A DNA stretch of 27,268 bases from Chara braunii (Eukaryota > Streptophyta > Charophyceae > Charales > Characeae), in the NCBI GenBank assembly GCA_003427395.1, contig BFEA01000548.1:802259-829526 (forward strand). Direction: 5' to 3'. The notes beneath the pieces are model-generated. The model was not told the DNA's origin. It was given only the letters and a program-made list of their open reading frames with translations, and searched no databases. The position numbers and the translations under genes were made by a program. Below, piece by piece: positions 9,421-17,383 of the stretch; positions within the stretch are counted from its first letter, which is position 1; each line of letters begins with the position of its first letter.

Positions 9421-10140
9421 GTTAGACTCTTGGATTGAGATCTACAGACTCTCGAAAAACTAGTTTCTTTTTTTTTACCACATTGCCTACTTTATTACCT
9501 TTAATTCTTTGACTAATCTATGTGGGAGTGTTTTACAATGTTCAGTAGAACAAATACAAGATAACATGGTGGTGGTTGAAACAGGGTTGAAAACTCGATT
9601 CATTTGTTTGAAACATGAACTGGAAGAAAAAAGGAAAATTGGAGATAAATTCAATTTTGGAGTAGAAAATGTAGAGGTCTTGCGCTATCATGAAGGGTCG
9701 AAGAGAAAACACTTGGTTGAAACAAAGTTTGACCATGAGTGACATATAAAAGATTCTTCAATTGTCGCCATTGTTGGCTAGTCAAACCACTACAATGAAA
9801 CAAAATAAGAGCCCTTCTTCCATTCATAAACAAAACCAATAGTTAAAATCAATAAAAAGACCATCATAGACCAAAATCCAAACAATCCTATTTTATTGAA
9901 AGAAACTGCCCAAGGAAATAAAAAAGTAACTTCTAAATATTGGGTCAAAAGTTCCACTGCAACGGTTGCCCGTTCACCCGTCCAGTTTACTAAAGTGCCC
10001 ACCAAATCGTGGAAGATGTCGTACATCACACGACTTCGGACTAAGCTCATAAATTTTCTACAAGCAATTTCTTATGAAAGAATTCCTAGAATAACCTTGT
10101 GAGGCAGTCGCCAGGCTGTGGTAATGTCACCTTCTATAAC
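9421..10140. other. AT-rich insertion in element 2, part mitochondrial-like
   Basis: Element 2's RNase H is interrupted here. The code reads up to LTFVVT at 9420 and resumes with TNASQYGIG near 10165; in element 1 these are contiguous. The insert is much more AT-rich than its surroundings and contains a clear nad3-like fragment on the minus strand (9811-9936). The plus-strand frame 9509-9742 (77 codons, charged) has no motif I know. Flanking bases give no clean target-site duplication. The right boundary is uncertain by about 30 bases. Probably a nuclear insertion of mitochondrial DNA. Confidence 0.65.
9811..9936 (-). pseudogene. nad3: nad3-like fragment (mitochondrial NADH dehydrogenase subunit 3, C-terminal part)
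   Basis: About 42 codons on the minus strand read [18 protein letters not shown], then [17 protein letters not shown], then VYEWKKG. This closely resembles the C-terminal half of plant and algal mitochondrial complex I subunit 3, including the membrane helix with its flanking FPWAVS and EWK(K/R)G motifs. Similarity stops short of the usual final residues on one side (about 9811) and ends upstream at LEVTF (about 9936), where unrelated or intron-like sequence follows. It is a fragment and cannot make a functional subunit. The chloroplast homologue ndhC was considered, but FGFWSMM fits the mitochondrial protein. Confidence 0.82.
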
Positions 10141-10620
10141 CCAAGTCGCACTCTTGAATGTTAGTACAAATGCGAGCCAATATGGGATTGGCGCAATGCT
10201 GCAACAAGATAATGACGATGGCTTGCGTCCATTGGAATACTACAACAAATGCTTTCCCAACAAAAAATCTAGCTATTTCCACATACATGCGCGGGCTTTA
10301 TGCTTTGCGTATGACATTACCTTTTGGGATGCCAGTTCAAAGTCTTCTCAGATCACGAGACTTTGAAGCGGATCAAGGAACAAACCACCTTATCCACTAC
10401 GTTGATCCGTTGGTTGCATGAGGTTGACATTTTGAATTTTGAATTGAAACACAAAAATGGTTTGTGACAACCGAGCTGCTGACGCATTGTCTTGCCACCC
10501 TGAATACATGACTTGCCTTGTGACTCCTACGACCTCCGGAAGAAATTGAAGGAGGAACTCGTAGAGCAAATTGCCAAGGACCCGGATCTCAGTCCAATTT
10601 CCACGAGTGTGAGGGTTTGG
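10141..10620 (+). pseudogene. RNase H remnant (element 2)
   Basis: Resumes after the insertion with VSTNASQYGIGAMLQQDNDD and LEYYNKCFPNKK, matching the RNase H start in element 1. The rest is scattered over frames: SDHETL-like at about 10345, LIRWLHEVDI near 10400, FELKHKNG near 10440 and AADALSCHPEYMTCL near 10475-10515. The last keeps the ADALS motif typical of the end of gypsy RNase H. At least three frame changes and several stops are present. Confidence 0.8.
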
Positions 10621-11392
10621 TTTTCTGATTTTATAGAAAAAATGACTGATTGAGTGTACCTAACCATGAGCCTCTCCGTACACACTTCTTTGACTTGGCT
10701 CATGTCTGAAGTTGACACTTCGGTTGTGCAACGACGTACGAAAAACCGTTTGATTGGCCTAGTATGAAGGGATTTGCAAAGAACTTTGTGGTCGAATGTC
10801 AAGTCTATCGATGGACCAAACCATCGAGGCAAAGGCCCATGGGGCTGCTTAAACCTCTTCTCATTCCCAATCTGCAAACTATCGACTTCACGGACATGGG
10901 AAAGATAAGTAAGAATGGATATTCACAAGTAATGGTGATTGTTGACCGTTTCTCCAAATTTTTGAATCTGATTCGATTGCCACCTCGTGCCCCAATTGAT
11001 TTTGTAATCGGCGAGTTTCACCAACTGTATATTCTGCAGTACGGGGCCCCGAAAATCCTTGTGAGTGATCAGGATCCGCGCTTCATAAGTGTTGATTGGA
11101 AGGACTTTACATCCCAACTTCCTGACCTCAAACTCAAAATAACATATGGCCAACATCCCGAAGCCAACGGTTTGGTTGAGGAAATCAACTAGACTGTGTT
11201 ACAACTTCTCCCTTCCTTAATCATTCCGGATCAGGAAATGCGAGATGAAGAGTTGTATACGGTTAAGGGGTTGTACAACAACTCATTCATTTTTCCACAG
11301 GCATGGCACAAAACAGACTGCATTACAGTTGAAAGATTTGTAATCCTCTCTCCTACTTATTCCCTGAACAGCCGGCTGGTTTGATGCCTGGC
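10621..11392 (+). pseudogene. Integrase remnant (element 2)
   Basis: Begins with VPNHEPLRTHFFDLAH and HFG..WPSMKGF of the zinc-binding domain, with stops inside. The second Cys of the CxxC pair is changed (CQVYRW where element 1 has CEVCQR). The frame 10764-11192 then carries the core: DFTDMGKI, SDQDPRF and EANGLVEEIN, so all three catalytic acidic residues remain. A TAG follows EEIN at 11190, after which RDEELYTVKGLYNNS continues in the same frame until another frame change near 11300. Confidence 0.87.
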
Positions 11393-11998
11393 AGGCCTAG
11401 CTTCAGTGCCAAGTACGATCACCTACTCAAAGTTGCCATTGCAGCAATAAACAAGAAGCACAGACCATCGATCTTCGAAGTGGGAAGTTATATCAGGGTC
11501 AAGATGTTTGAATTTTCGAGAGAAGAGGGAGTGTCACACAAAATTCTCCCTCTCTACTACGGTCCGCGAGAGGTCCTTGATGTGGTTGGCAACGATGGGT
11601 TTGGACCTTCATATGTGATTGCCATGCCTCCTCATCTGTGCATGTACTCTGCCTTAAATGCATCTAAATTGTTTCCATATTTGGATGCTAAGTCCTTCGA
11701 ATACGATCCCCCGTGCAATTAATGGTGGTCACCAGATAGATAAAATTGTACAACGTACTCGTGAGGGATGTAACAGACAGTAGCAGGTTCACTTCATGTA
11801 TCACTCGTTGGATGATCTCTACTGGCTTTCAAAAAAAGAACGATTGCGCAGTGCCCCTCGCGTTGTTAGAGCATACGAACGACAAATAGTTTCTAATGTT
11901 GTTTCAAAAATCTTTGCAAAACTCACTGCTACTAAGTATTCACATAATCTTTTCGCTATGTTTGCTTATGATGTGTTTGTCAGGGACTCAGAGTGAGT
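11381..11998 (+). pseudogene. Integrase tail and chromodomain-like end (element 2)
   Basis: Frame 11381-11722 has the integrase tail with GSYIRVKMFEFSREEG, YYGPREVLDVVGNDGFGPS and NASKLFPY, parallel to element 1. A frame change near 11722 leads to IDKIVQRT-like, then FMYHSLDDLYWL and SAPRVVRAYERQ, the chromodomain-like part, ending with a stop at 11996. The close parallel with element 1 (HPLNDFYWI, SAPRVVNAYERL) shows the two elements belong to one family. Confidence 0.82.
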
Positions 11999-12020
11999 TA
12001 CTCGCTTGAAGGGACCTTGC

Positions 12021-12037
12021 TCTTGAGGGGGCAATAG
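12021..12037 (+). other. Polypurine tract of element 2
   Basis: TCTTGAGGGGGCAATAG directly precedes the TGTAGGGACCTG start of the LTR, and is the counterpart of the element 1 tract at 1342-1357. Confidence 0.8.
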
Positions 12038-12440
12038 TGTAGGGACCTGCCAATCACGAACTGAGACACACAACTGATTTTTGAGTTTTGCCAATGGAAT
12101 CCAAGCCTTGTTGAGATTCCCGCTTGTTGTTGAGTTTTCTAAGTATTTGTGTATGTGTGCTTGCTGGTCTGTGTGAATGCTTGTCGGCTTGAGTGTGTGT
12201 GTGACCCGCAAGGGTAGTTGTTCGTTCGGGGGGGCTGAAGGGCTTGTACTGACCTATGGCCGTGACTTTGAGGGTTGAAGCGTGGAAAACACTCAAGTGG
12301 CGGAAGAGGCCCGCTGTCGCACTTTTTCCAGTCGGGCCACTTTGGAAGACCGGAAAGCCAACAGGCTGTCACGCAGGATTTTGTATGTGATTGCAATAAA
12401 TAAAATAAATTAAATAAAGCAAATCCCTTCCTGTTGTGTG
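12038..12440 (+). repeat. 3' LTR of element 2
   Basis: Starts TGTAGGGACC after the polypurine tract. Its first ~260 bases are recognisably related to the reverse complement of element 1's LTR, sharing GAGATTCCCGC, GTGTGTGTGTGACCCGCAAGGGTA, ATGGCCGTG and GAAAACACTCAAGT, but far more diverged than element 1's two LTRs are from each other. Overlapping AATAAA units at 12395-12418 could serve as polyadenylation signals. I could not fix the right end. Confidence 0.72.
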
Positions 12441-12872
12441 CAAATCTTTTATGGGTCCCCGGTCCCCGGCTTCGAGCGAGACCCTTCAATTGCGGTCTTC
12501 ACCGGTCCCCGGTCTTAGGAATCTTTTATTTTGATTCAGAACAACAGAGAATTATGCAAATAATAATCATAAAATTATGGGGTGCTATGCATGCATCAAT
12601 TATGTCAATCTGATTTTGAGAACTGTGACAGAATCATCCACGATGGCAATCATCGAGCAAGAACAATGCAAGAAAGCAAAACCGACTGACTCGAGTAATG
12701 ACAGGATCAAATGAATGAGGGAAGAATGAGAACTCATAATAGTTTCAGGGAGTACATATGGAAGAGAGCATGGCCAGCACCAATCAAGAGTCCTCACTCA
12801 TCCCTCTGAACTCCACTCCATCTGTCACTTTGCTGCCTGTCGTTTGGGCTTCTTGCCATGTCTTTGTACTCT
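12441..12872. other. Unassigned, AT-rich
   Basis: No gene recognised. GGTCCCCGGTCCCCGGC at about 12455 and a further GGTCCCCGGTC near 12503 form a small repeat. The rest is AT-rich and may be the remainder of the element 2 LTR or the 3' region of the minus-strand gene that ends at 12873. Confidence 0.4.
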
Positions 12873-13478
12873 CTAAAGCTGTGGCTTCTGAATGTAAAGC
12901 GACCTGAAGCCTGCAAGCTTTATGCACTTCCATCCAAGTCCCATGATACGGAAGGCAACCATGGCACATAACTCCTCCCATAGAGTGGGGAGATATGGCT
13001 GAGAGAAAATGCCCCTCCTGAGATGCGGAAACTCGGAAGGCTCAGTTACTGCCTCATAGTCAATCTCTGCTGGCGACACGTATCTCTTGGCCAAGTCCAC
13101 CAGTCCACCCCAGTAAGAGCCATTTGTAAGGTAGTATGGGACCGACGGTTTGGGATAGTCAGTGAAAAGCTTAGGGCCAAAGCTATAGACAAGCTTTGTT
13201 CTCCCCTGGAGCCTCTCGGCTTTCCATTGCACATACCCAGCTGCTGCGGCCCACACCACATCAAAATGAGGGTGTGCCTCGTTCCCCTTTTTCAGGAAGA
13301 TCCGTAGGTCGCTGACTGTACCTTCAGCGAACTCAGTGAGAACGATGAAGATAGACAGGTCTTCACGCTTGAACCCATCAATCCTGACGTACTTGTGGGG
13401 GAAACTCTCCTTGGCAGCGATCAGATTGAGGTTGTCAAGGATCGACTGGTCAACTGCGATGGGGTTAATCTCACTCAT
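12873..13478 (-). CDS. Unidentified 201-residue protein
   Basis: An intact minus-strand frame with a good ATG (MSEINPIAVDQSILDN...) and no internal stop, in a region otherwise full of decayed sequence. I do not recognise the family. The composition is that of a folded, soluble protein: many aromatic residues (VPYYLTNGSYWGG, SQPYLPTLWEEL), an Ala-rich helix-like segment (FDVVWAAAAGYVQWKAE), basic and acidic residues mixed, no signal peptide, one short hydrophobic stretch near the C-terminus. It lies downstream, in the same orientation, of the small paralogues at 13.9-14.7 kb and the decayed block at 14.8-17.4 kb. A virus-derived or mobile-element protein is possible but unproven; a final exon of a host gene is an alternative. 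Confidence 0.62.
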   Translation of the reverse strand: MSEINPIAVDQSILDNLNLIAAKESFPHKYVRIDGFKREDLSIFIVLTEFAEGTVSDLRIFLKKGNEAHPHFDVVWAAAAGYVQWKAERLQGRTKLVYSFGPKLFTDYPKPSVPYYLTNGSYWGGLVDLAKRYVSPAEIDYEAVTEPSEFPHLRRGIFSQPYLPTLWEELCAMVAFRIMGLGWKCIKLAGFRSLYIQKPQL

Positions 13479-13559
13479 GTATTGTTAAATAGTTACCCGT
13501 GACAGAGAGAAAGGACTGCTTGATTGACGGGCTCCTGAATGCTTGATTGAATACCGTTT

Positions 13560-13785
13560 CGAGTGTTGCTCTAAATGTCGTTCACCGAATGCTGCCTCTG
13601 AAAACTTTCTGGTTGCTGTTTCTGATTGCTGCTTCCGAATTGCCGTTTTCTGAATGCCGTTTTATGAATGCCGTTTTCTGATTGCCGTTTCCTGATTGCT
13701 GTTTTCTGATTGCTGTTCTGAATGATGATCTGAATGATGATCTGAATGCTGATCTGAATGATGATCTGAATGCCTGATCTAATTT
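13560..13785. repeat. Degenerate short tandem repeats (TGATTGC / GAATGATGATCT)
   Basis: Upstream of the 201-codon gene the sequence consists of imperfect units: first TGATTGCCGTTT / TGAATGCCGTTT types (about 13610-13710), then GAATGATGATCT repeated (about 13718-13775). A minus-strand frame across it encodes only Ile/Gln-rich repeats and is taken as non-coding. Confidence 0.75.
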
Positions 13786-13914
13786 GTCTACATTGTCTTG
13801 TGTTCATATTAACTGCTGCCGAAAGTCTAAATAAATAAATTGAACTTCAATCTGATTGCATTGATTTAGTCTGTCCCTGCCCGATGAATGTCTCTGACTG
13901 CTGAACTTTCTCAC

Positions 13915-14150
13915 TAATGGCCACTGGAAGCTCTTCTTGCCTCCTCAACCTCGCCCACCATGGAGAAAGTAGCTCACTGCCTGCCATCTGTCCCGTGAAG
14001 ATGGTAGGTGTACTCAATCTTTGTCTGATTCCTCACTAGTGTCAGAGCACGTTCTCTCGTGAGTGTGGTCTGACGCTGAAACTCTTCTTCTGCTCTCTCT
14101 TCCTAACCCTCAGTGGCAGGACCCTGATGCACTGTGCAGGAAAATTCTCA
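13915..14150 (-). pseudogene. Broken tandem paralogue of the 14.4-14.6 kb gene
   Basis: Read on the minus strand, this stretch gives EEFQRQTTLTRERALTLVRN, then QTKIEYTYHLHGTDG, then a TGA, then ATFSMVGEVEEARR. It aligns with the intact copy (EYALTLVRNHTRIEYTYYLH, DKDGKLCATLSSIGSVEEAR). A TGA replaces the Cys position of GKLCAT and a TAG lies upstream of EERAEEEF. Nucleotide similarity spans about 250 bases, with the second copy offset by about 470 bases, so this is a local duplication with one copy decayed. Confidence 0.72.
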
Positions 14151-14392
14151 CCACATCTGAGTCACACATTACTGCTGAGTCTGCATTAGTCCCGATTAGT
14201 AAAATGATCACTGATGACTGCTGACTGTTGTTGCTGGTTATCTCTAGGTTGCTAATTCAGCTATGGCTGTTGTTGTGCTGTAACGGTTCACCGTTGTCTC
14301 TCGGCCTAACGATTTGTTGCATGCTTGATCGATACCAGTTTTTGGTACTATTCAACTCTTCCTACCCTGCTCTTGTCCGATGACTGCTCACT

Positions 14393-14647
14393 TTACTGGC
14401 GCCCGCAAATGGTTCTTCTAGCCTCCTCAACCGACCCTATTGAGGAGAGGGTGGCACACAATTTACCGTCTTTGTCGTGCAAGTAATAGGTATACTCGAT
14501 TCTAGTGTGGTTCCTTACTAAGGTCAGTGCATACTCCATCATGGCTATTGTTTGTTGACTGTATTCCCCGACCGCACTCCCTCTCCAATCTCCTGCCGTG
14601 CTCTGACGCAGCGAGCAGGTCACTCTAATTGTGTTAGCGTCACCCAT
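14393..14647 (-). CDS. Unidentified small protein, intact member of a tandem pair
   Basis: 84 codons from the ATG at 14647 (MGDANTIRVTCSLRQ); the frame stays open upstream to beyond 14719 but has no earlier ATG there, so the longer form would need another start or an exon junction. It shows a beta-rich pattern (TIRVTCSLRQ, HTRIEYTYYLHDKDGKLCAT) and ends SVEEARRTICGRQ. I do not know the family. That a paralogue conserves ALTLVRN and IEYTY(H/Y)LH argues that this frame was under protein-level selection. It could be a small host gene or an accessory protein of the neighbouring decayed block. Confidence 0.6.
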   Translation of the reverse strand: MGDANTIRVTCSLRQSTAGDWRGSAVGEYSQQTIAMMEYALTLVRNHTRIEYTYYLHDKDGKLCATLSSIGSVEEARRTICGRQ

Positions 14648-14805
14648 TTTCTTGTTGGGTCTCGTTACTCTGAGGACGATCAAATTACCCCTTTTCCTTG
14701 AAAGAAAACACGGTGCCAAAACACTAAGATGATGCTCACTGCGAGTAGTCAGTGAGCACAGTTCTCCTACGACGAAATGCAGTCATTAGACGAGAGAGTT
14801 GCTCA

Positions 14806-15234
14806 ACGTTCCAGATTTACAACAGTTTTGTGGCCAGCAACTTTTCCCTTTTCCTTTCTGTCCACTCCGTGAGAGAATGCTTGGATTGTCACGATGTTAT
14901 CCTGGGATCTCAGATAGTTAGAGAAAACTGGTAGTTGGCGAATCCGTTGATTACATGCTGCCAGAATTCGGAGTGTAGTTTTAGGAGGCGCTTGCTATTT
15001 GCTCTATTGAAGGTTTTACAGAGACTCGGGATTGGTTAGAGCCGCACGAAGTAAGTTCTGTTCAGATGCTTCCGGGGTGAGTCGCTTCCGGCTCTGATAA
15101 ATAACTGCTTGCCGCGGAAAGATAAGTTTTCTTATGAGTGGCGTACCAAGCATCATTGAAAACAAGCTTTTCTTTAGGGGAGTCCCGACATTACTCCCGA
15201 GTGTTACCAGAAGTCTGAGTCTTCCAACGATGAC
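14806..15234 (-). pseudogene. Decayed coding block, segment D (unidentified)
   Basis: In one minus-strand frame the sequence is open from 15234 to 15019 (72 codons) and from 14994 to 14806 (63 codons), with three stops confined to 14995-15018. The translation looks like a real protein: TPLIRKLIFPRQAVIYQSRK, RLTPEASEQNLLRAALTNPE, then RILAACNQRIRQLPVFSNYL and a basic end KEKGKVAGHKTVVNLER. No family is recognised. It appears to be the 3' part of the long decayed block that starts near 17362. Confidence 0.55.
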
Positions 15235-15815
15235 TTAACTGGGCACCCCTCAGTCAGGTACTTGATAAGTACTAGTTCATGACGAGGGTCCTGCTACTGG
15301 AACATACTCCATGACTGCCTTCATAGTGTCAACCCGCCAGATGAATAGGGTATGCAGCGTACCATGAGAGAGTCTTCTGCAGTTACTCTCTGCCTACTAG
15401 AGCGGGATGAGATTCCAGGCACTCGTGTTTTACATCAGGGGTTCAAAGCATGTAACCAAACGCTAAAGATTCCAGTACCCTTTTGATCGCTGACTGCTAG
15501 GTGGGTTGAACTTGATCAGGGTGGTAGCTAACCATCAGTTACTAAAATTGGCGAGTTACTTAAATGGTTCGGATTCAAGTGTAAGCTTCGTCTTGATCGT
15601 TTTGTGGTTCTTTCTCGAGGCAGTATTGGACTGACCTTCCATTCCGACTTCTGACAGTATTCACAATAGAATGACTTCAATGGCACGGTGGGAGTTAATG
15701 TTTAATCTTCATCCATAAAAAGAAGAGAGGAGGCTTTTCTGCACTGCCAACTTAATAAGTCACTTGTTCCGAAGGAATGCTGGCTTTGTTTGAAGTTTGA
15801 TATGTCCTCTTTTGC
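15235..15815 (-). pseudogene. Decayed coding block, segment C (unidentified)
   Basis: Short protein-like runs in changing minus-strand frames: TLFIWRVDTMKAVMEYVPVA (about 15340-15280), GTGIFSVWLHALNP and SSRSSRQRVTAEDSLMV (about 15480-15365), KTKLTLESEPFK and ATTLIKFNPPSSQRSK (about 15595-15483), PEQKRTYQTSNKASIPSEQV (about 15810-15750). Stops and frame changes occur every 15-40 codons. The amino-acid character matches the neighbouring segments, so I read it as one decayed gene rather than chance frames, though with less certainty than segments A, B and D. Confidence 0.42.
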
Positions 15816-16019
15816 TCAGGCTTGACAAGAGCGGTATTGATGTTCCCTACTAGGGTCCCGACCTAGTAGGATGCACCTGCACAACTCTCTCGCGTAGGTA
15901 GTACCCATGAAGTGCTTGAGAGAGTCTGACCACCAAGCTTGGATTGTTCGATACACGAAGGGCTTCCGACAGGGGATCTTGCCCAGGTAATAGACACGGC
16001 CCTTCGTGTGCTCTAGCAC
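15816..16019 (-). pseudogene. Decayed coding block, 67-codon open segment
   Basis: The frame is open for 67 codons with no ATG at its start, so it is an internal fragment. It reads EHTKGRVYYLGKIPCRKPF, then VYRTIQAWWSDSLKHF, then ARELCRCILLGRDPSRE. Clustered aromatic and basic residues look like a folded protein. The family is not recognised. The DNA also contains a CTACTAGGTCGGGACCCTAGTAG palindrome (plus 15846-15870). Confidence 0.5.
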
Positions 16020-16620
16020 AACTTAGAAGGGCTGCTAACAGCTAACCAATTCACGGAGCCCACATCAAATTATTAGACAGGGGCAACAATACTAGCTGAC
16101 CAGAGTCCAGACTCAACTTTGAGCGTTCTCAGTAGGGAATTCCACGTCCATGTCATCAATTAACAGTTTTATTCAAACGCCTCAAAGATTTTGGCACTCG
16201 TTTATACGACTCATGTTCGTCCTCCTACTAGCTTCCAGCTGGGTTACCCTCACCAGATCTCGTTTTCAATACGTACAGGAAAGATTTTGAGATGACACTC
16301 AATCATAAACAGTTCGGTGTCCTTCAAGACAGAGTTAGTCCCCGTCGATCAGAAATTTGGCAAGCAGGTATGCCGCTTTTCTGAGCACCGCCCGTTTCTT
16401 CGCCATCAAGCAACCGTAGTCATCTCAGGGTTTTCTTGGATTTTGAGACTTTTATCTTCTGTACTGACAGTGTACTTTTGACTAACAGGCTGGATAGTGA
16501 ACCCAGTGTTCATCAAAAGCTCGCCTGAAATGGTCGATAACCTTCAAGAGACGAGAGGCGAAAATGAGCTACTGGCTTGGGATTAAGAATTCATAGAGAA
16601 CACAGGGAAAGGAACCCCGC
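16020..16620 (-). pseudogene. Decayed coding block, segment B2 (unidentified)
   Basis: A chain of open runs in alternating minus-strand frames: GSFPCVLYEFLIPSQ, stop, then LIFASRLLKVIDHFRRAFDE (about 16610-16500); LLVKSTLSVQKIKVSKSKK (about 16490-16430); DDYGCLMAKKRAVLRKAAYL (about 16420-16345); LKDTELFMIECHLKIFPVR (about 16330-16265); EDEHESYKRVPKSLRRLNK (about 16225-16165); LIDDMDVEFPTENAQS (about 16160-16110). Each run ends where another frame becomes protein-like, the signature of a long ORF broken by several 1-base indels. Confidence 0.5.
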
Positions 16621-16720
16621 CCTCTTCCGTGTCAAGCTTAGCTCAAATTAAGACATGTTGAGCTCGTTAATCCTTAAGCTTGTCATTAAATCAACACACA
16701 CTGGATGGGAGTGGTGATTA

Positions 16721-16982
16721 ACGGACGTGCACTTTAAAAGGGTTTTTATATAGACACAATCGACCATCTTCAACGAGGTCTTTCCATTTACCACCAATAG
16801 GTTGTTCATCAATAGATAAAAAGTGACCAATCTACTGATCGACAACCATGCTCCAGATTATGACAATGATATCAGCTAATGTTCTTATTAACTTTTGACC
16901 GTGATGAAGAGGCCAATGCAGGATAGACTGAACCATTCCTCTCACTAACGTCAAGATTACCTGATAACTCCGGCCTCTCTTT
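16721..16982 (-). pseudogene. Decayed coding block, segment B1 (unidentified)
   Basis: One minus-strand frame is open from 16982 to 16721 except for a single TAG at 16832-16834. The first half is strongly hydrophobic (LTLVRGMVQSILHWPLHHG, LADIIVIIWSMVVDQ), possibly a membrane or core segment. After the stop come GHFLSIDEQPIGGKWKDLVE and DGRLCLYKNPFK. A competing frame, 16845-16648, is also open for 65 codons; I prefer the first because it joins naturally to segment A upstream. Confidence 0.5.
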
Positions 16983-17020
16983 CATTAATCGCTTTCACTG
17001 ACATGTCGAGGCTTCCCTTA

Positions 17021-17362
17021 TGCGAGATCCTCTTTAGTAACTCTGTAAGACATAATACTGGCCACTGCGAGGATGAACGAAAAATGAGTCGGGAAAGGCT
17101 TCAACTCCGTAAGCCAACCTGAGATATGTGGAGGAGCGAGCGACGTCAACCCCTCGCCTTCACATCGATCACTTCGTTGAGGTACGACACCGGAGTCTTC
17201 TCAGCTAGCCAACTGGAGGATGGAGCTGACGTTGACGAAGTTTGTAGCAAGACGAGAAGTACCGTCCGTTCCCTCACGCATCACATTATGAGGAGACAGG
17301 CCTTGAGTACATTCCGTCGTCAACACTCGCACTAGGTCTTCTAACGAACGCACAATATGAGT
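17021..17362 (-). pseudogene. Decayed coding block, segment A (unidentified)
   Basis: The frame is open from 17362 to 17204 (53 codons), one TGA at 17201-17203, then open to 17021 (60 codons). It contains SLEDLVRVLTTECTQGLSPH, then EGTDGTSRLATNFVNVSS, and after the stop PHISGWLTELKPFPTHFSFI and LAVASIMSYRVTKEDLA. About 30 bases around 17170-17130 also read well in a second frame, so a compensating pair of indels may be present. No family recognised. This is the 5'-most clearly coding part of the block. A VGDDFL reading sits just upstream (about 17390-17405) but is not reliable evidence of a polymerase. Confidence 0.52.
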
Positions 17363-17383
17363 TCATACTAGGCGGGTGATGAC

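Larger units (their letters stand above)
8711..12440 (+). mobile_element. 5'-truncated Ty3/gypsy element, decayed (element 2)
   Basis: Plus-strand relative of element 1: partial RT, RNase H, integrase, chromodomain-like tail, polypurine tract and 3' LTR in that order. Gag, protease and the first part of RT are missing. It starts abruptly inside the RT fingers at the outer edge of element 1's 5' LTR. It is more decayed than element 1, with a changed catalytic residue in RT, a lost zinc ligand in integrase, many stops, and a 0.7 kb foreign insert in RNase H. The right LTR end is not clear; 12440 is an estimate after the poly(A) signal-like repeats. Confidence 0.88.

Noticed and set aside
10118-10165. 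Possible target-site duplication around the mitochondrial-like insert
   Set aside because: Bases beside 9420 and 10165 share only partial similarity (CCCAAACTCACATTTG versus CCCAAGTCGCACTC), consistent with divergence or recombination rather than a clear duplication.
13560-13785. Short repeats considered as a CRISPR array
   Set aside because: Units are 7-12 bases, imperfect and contiguous with no unique spacers, and the genome context is eukaryotic.
13571-13807. Ile/Gln-rich minus-strand frame
   Set aside because: It merely translates the short tandem repeats and carries no independent coding signal.
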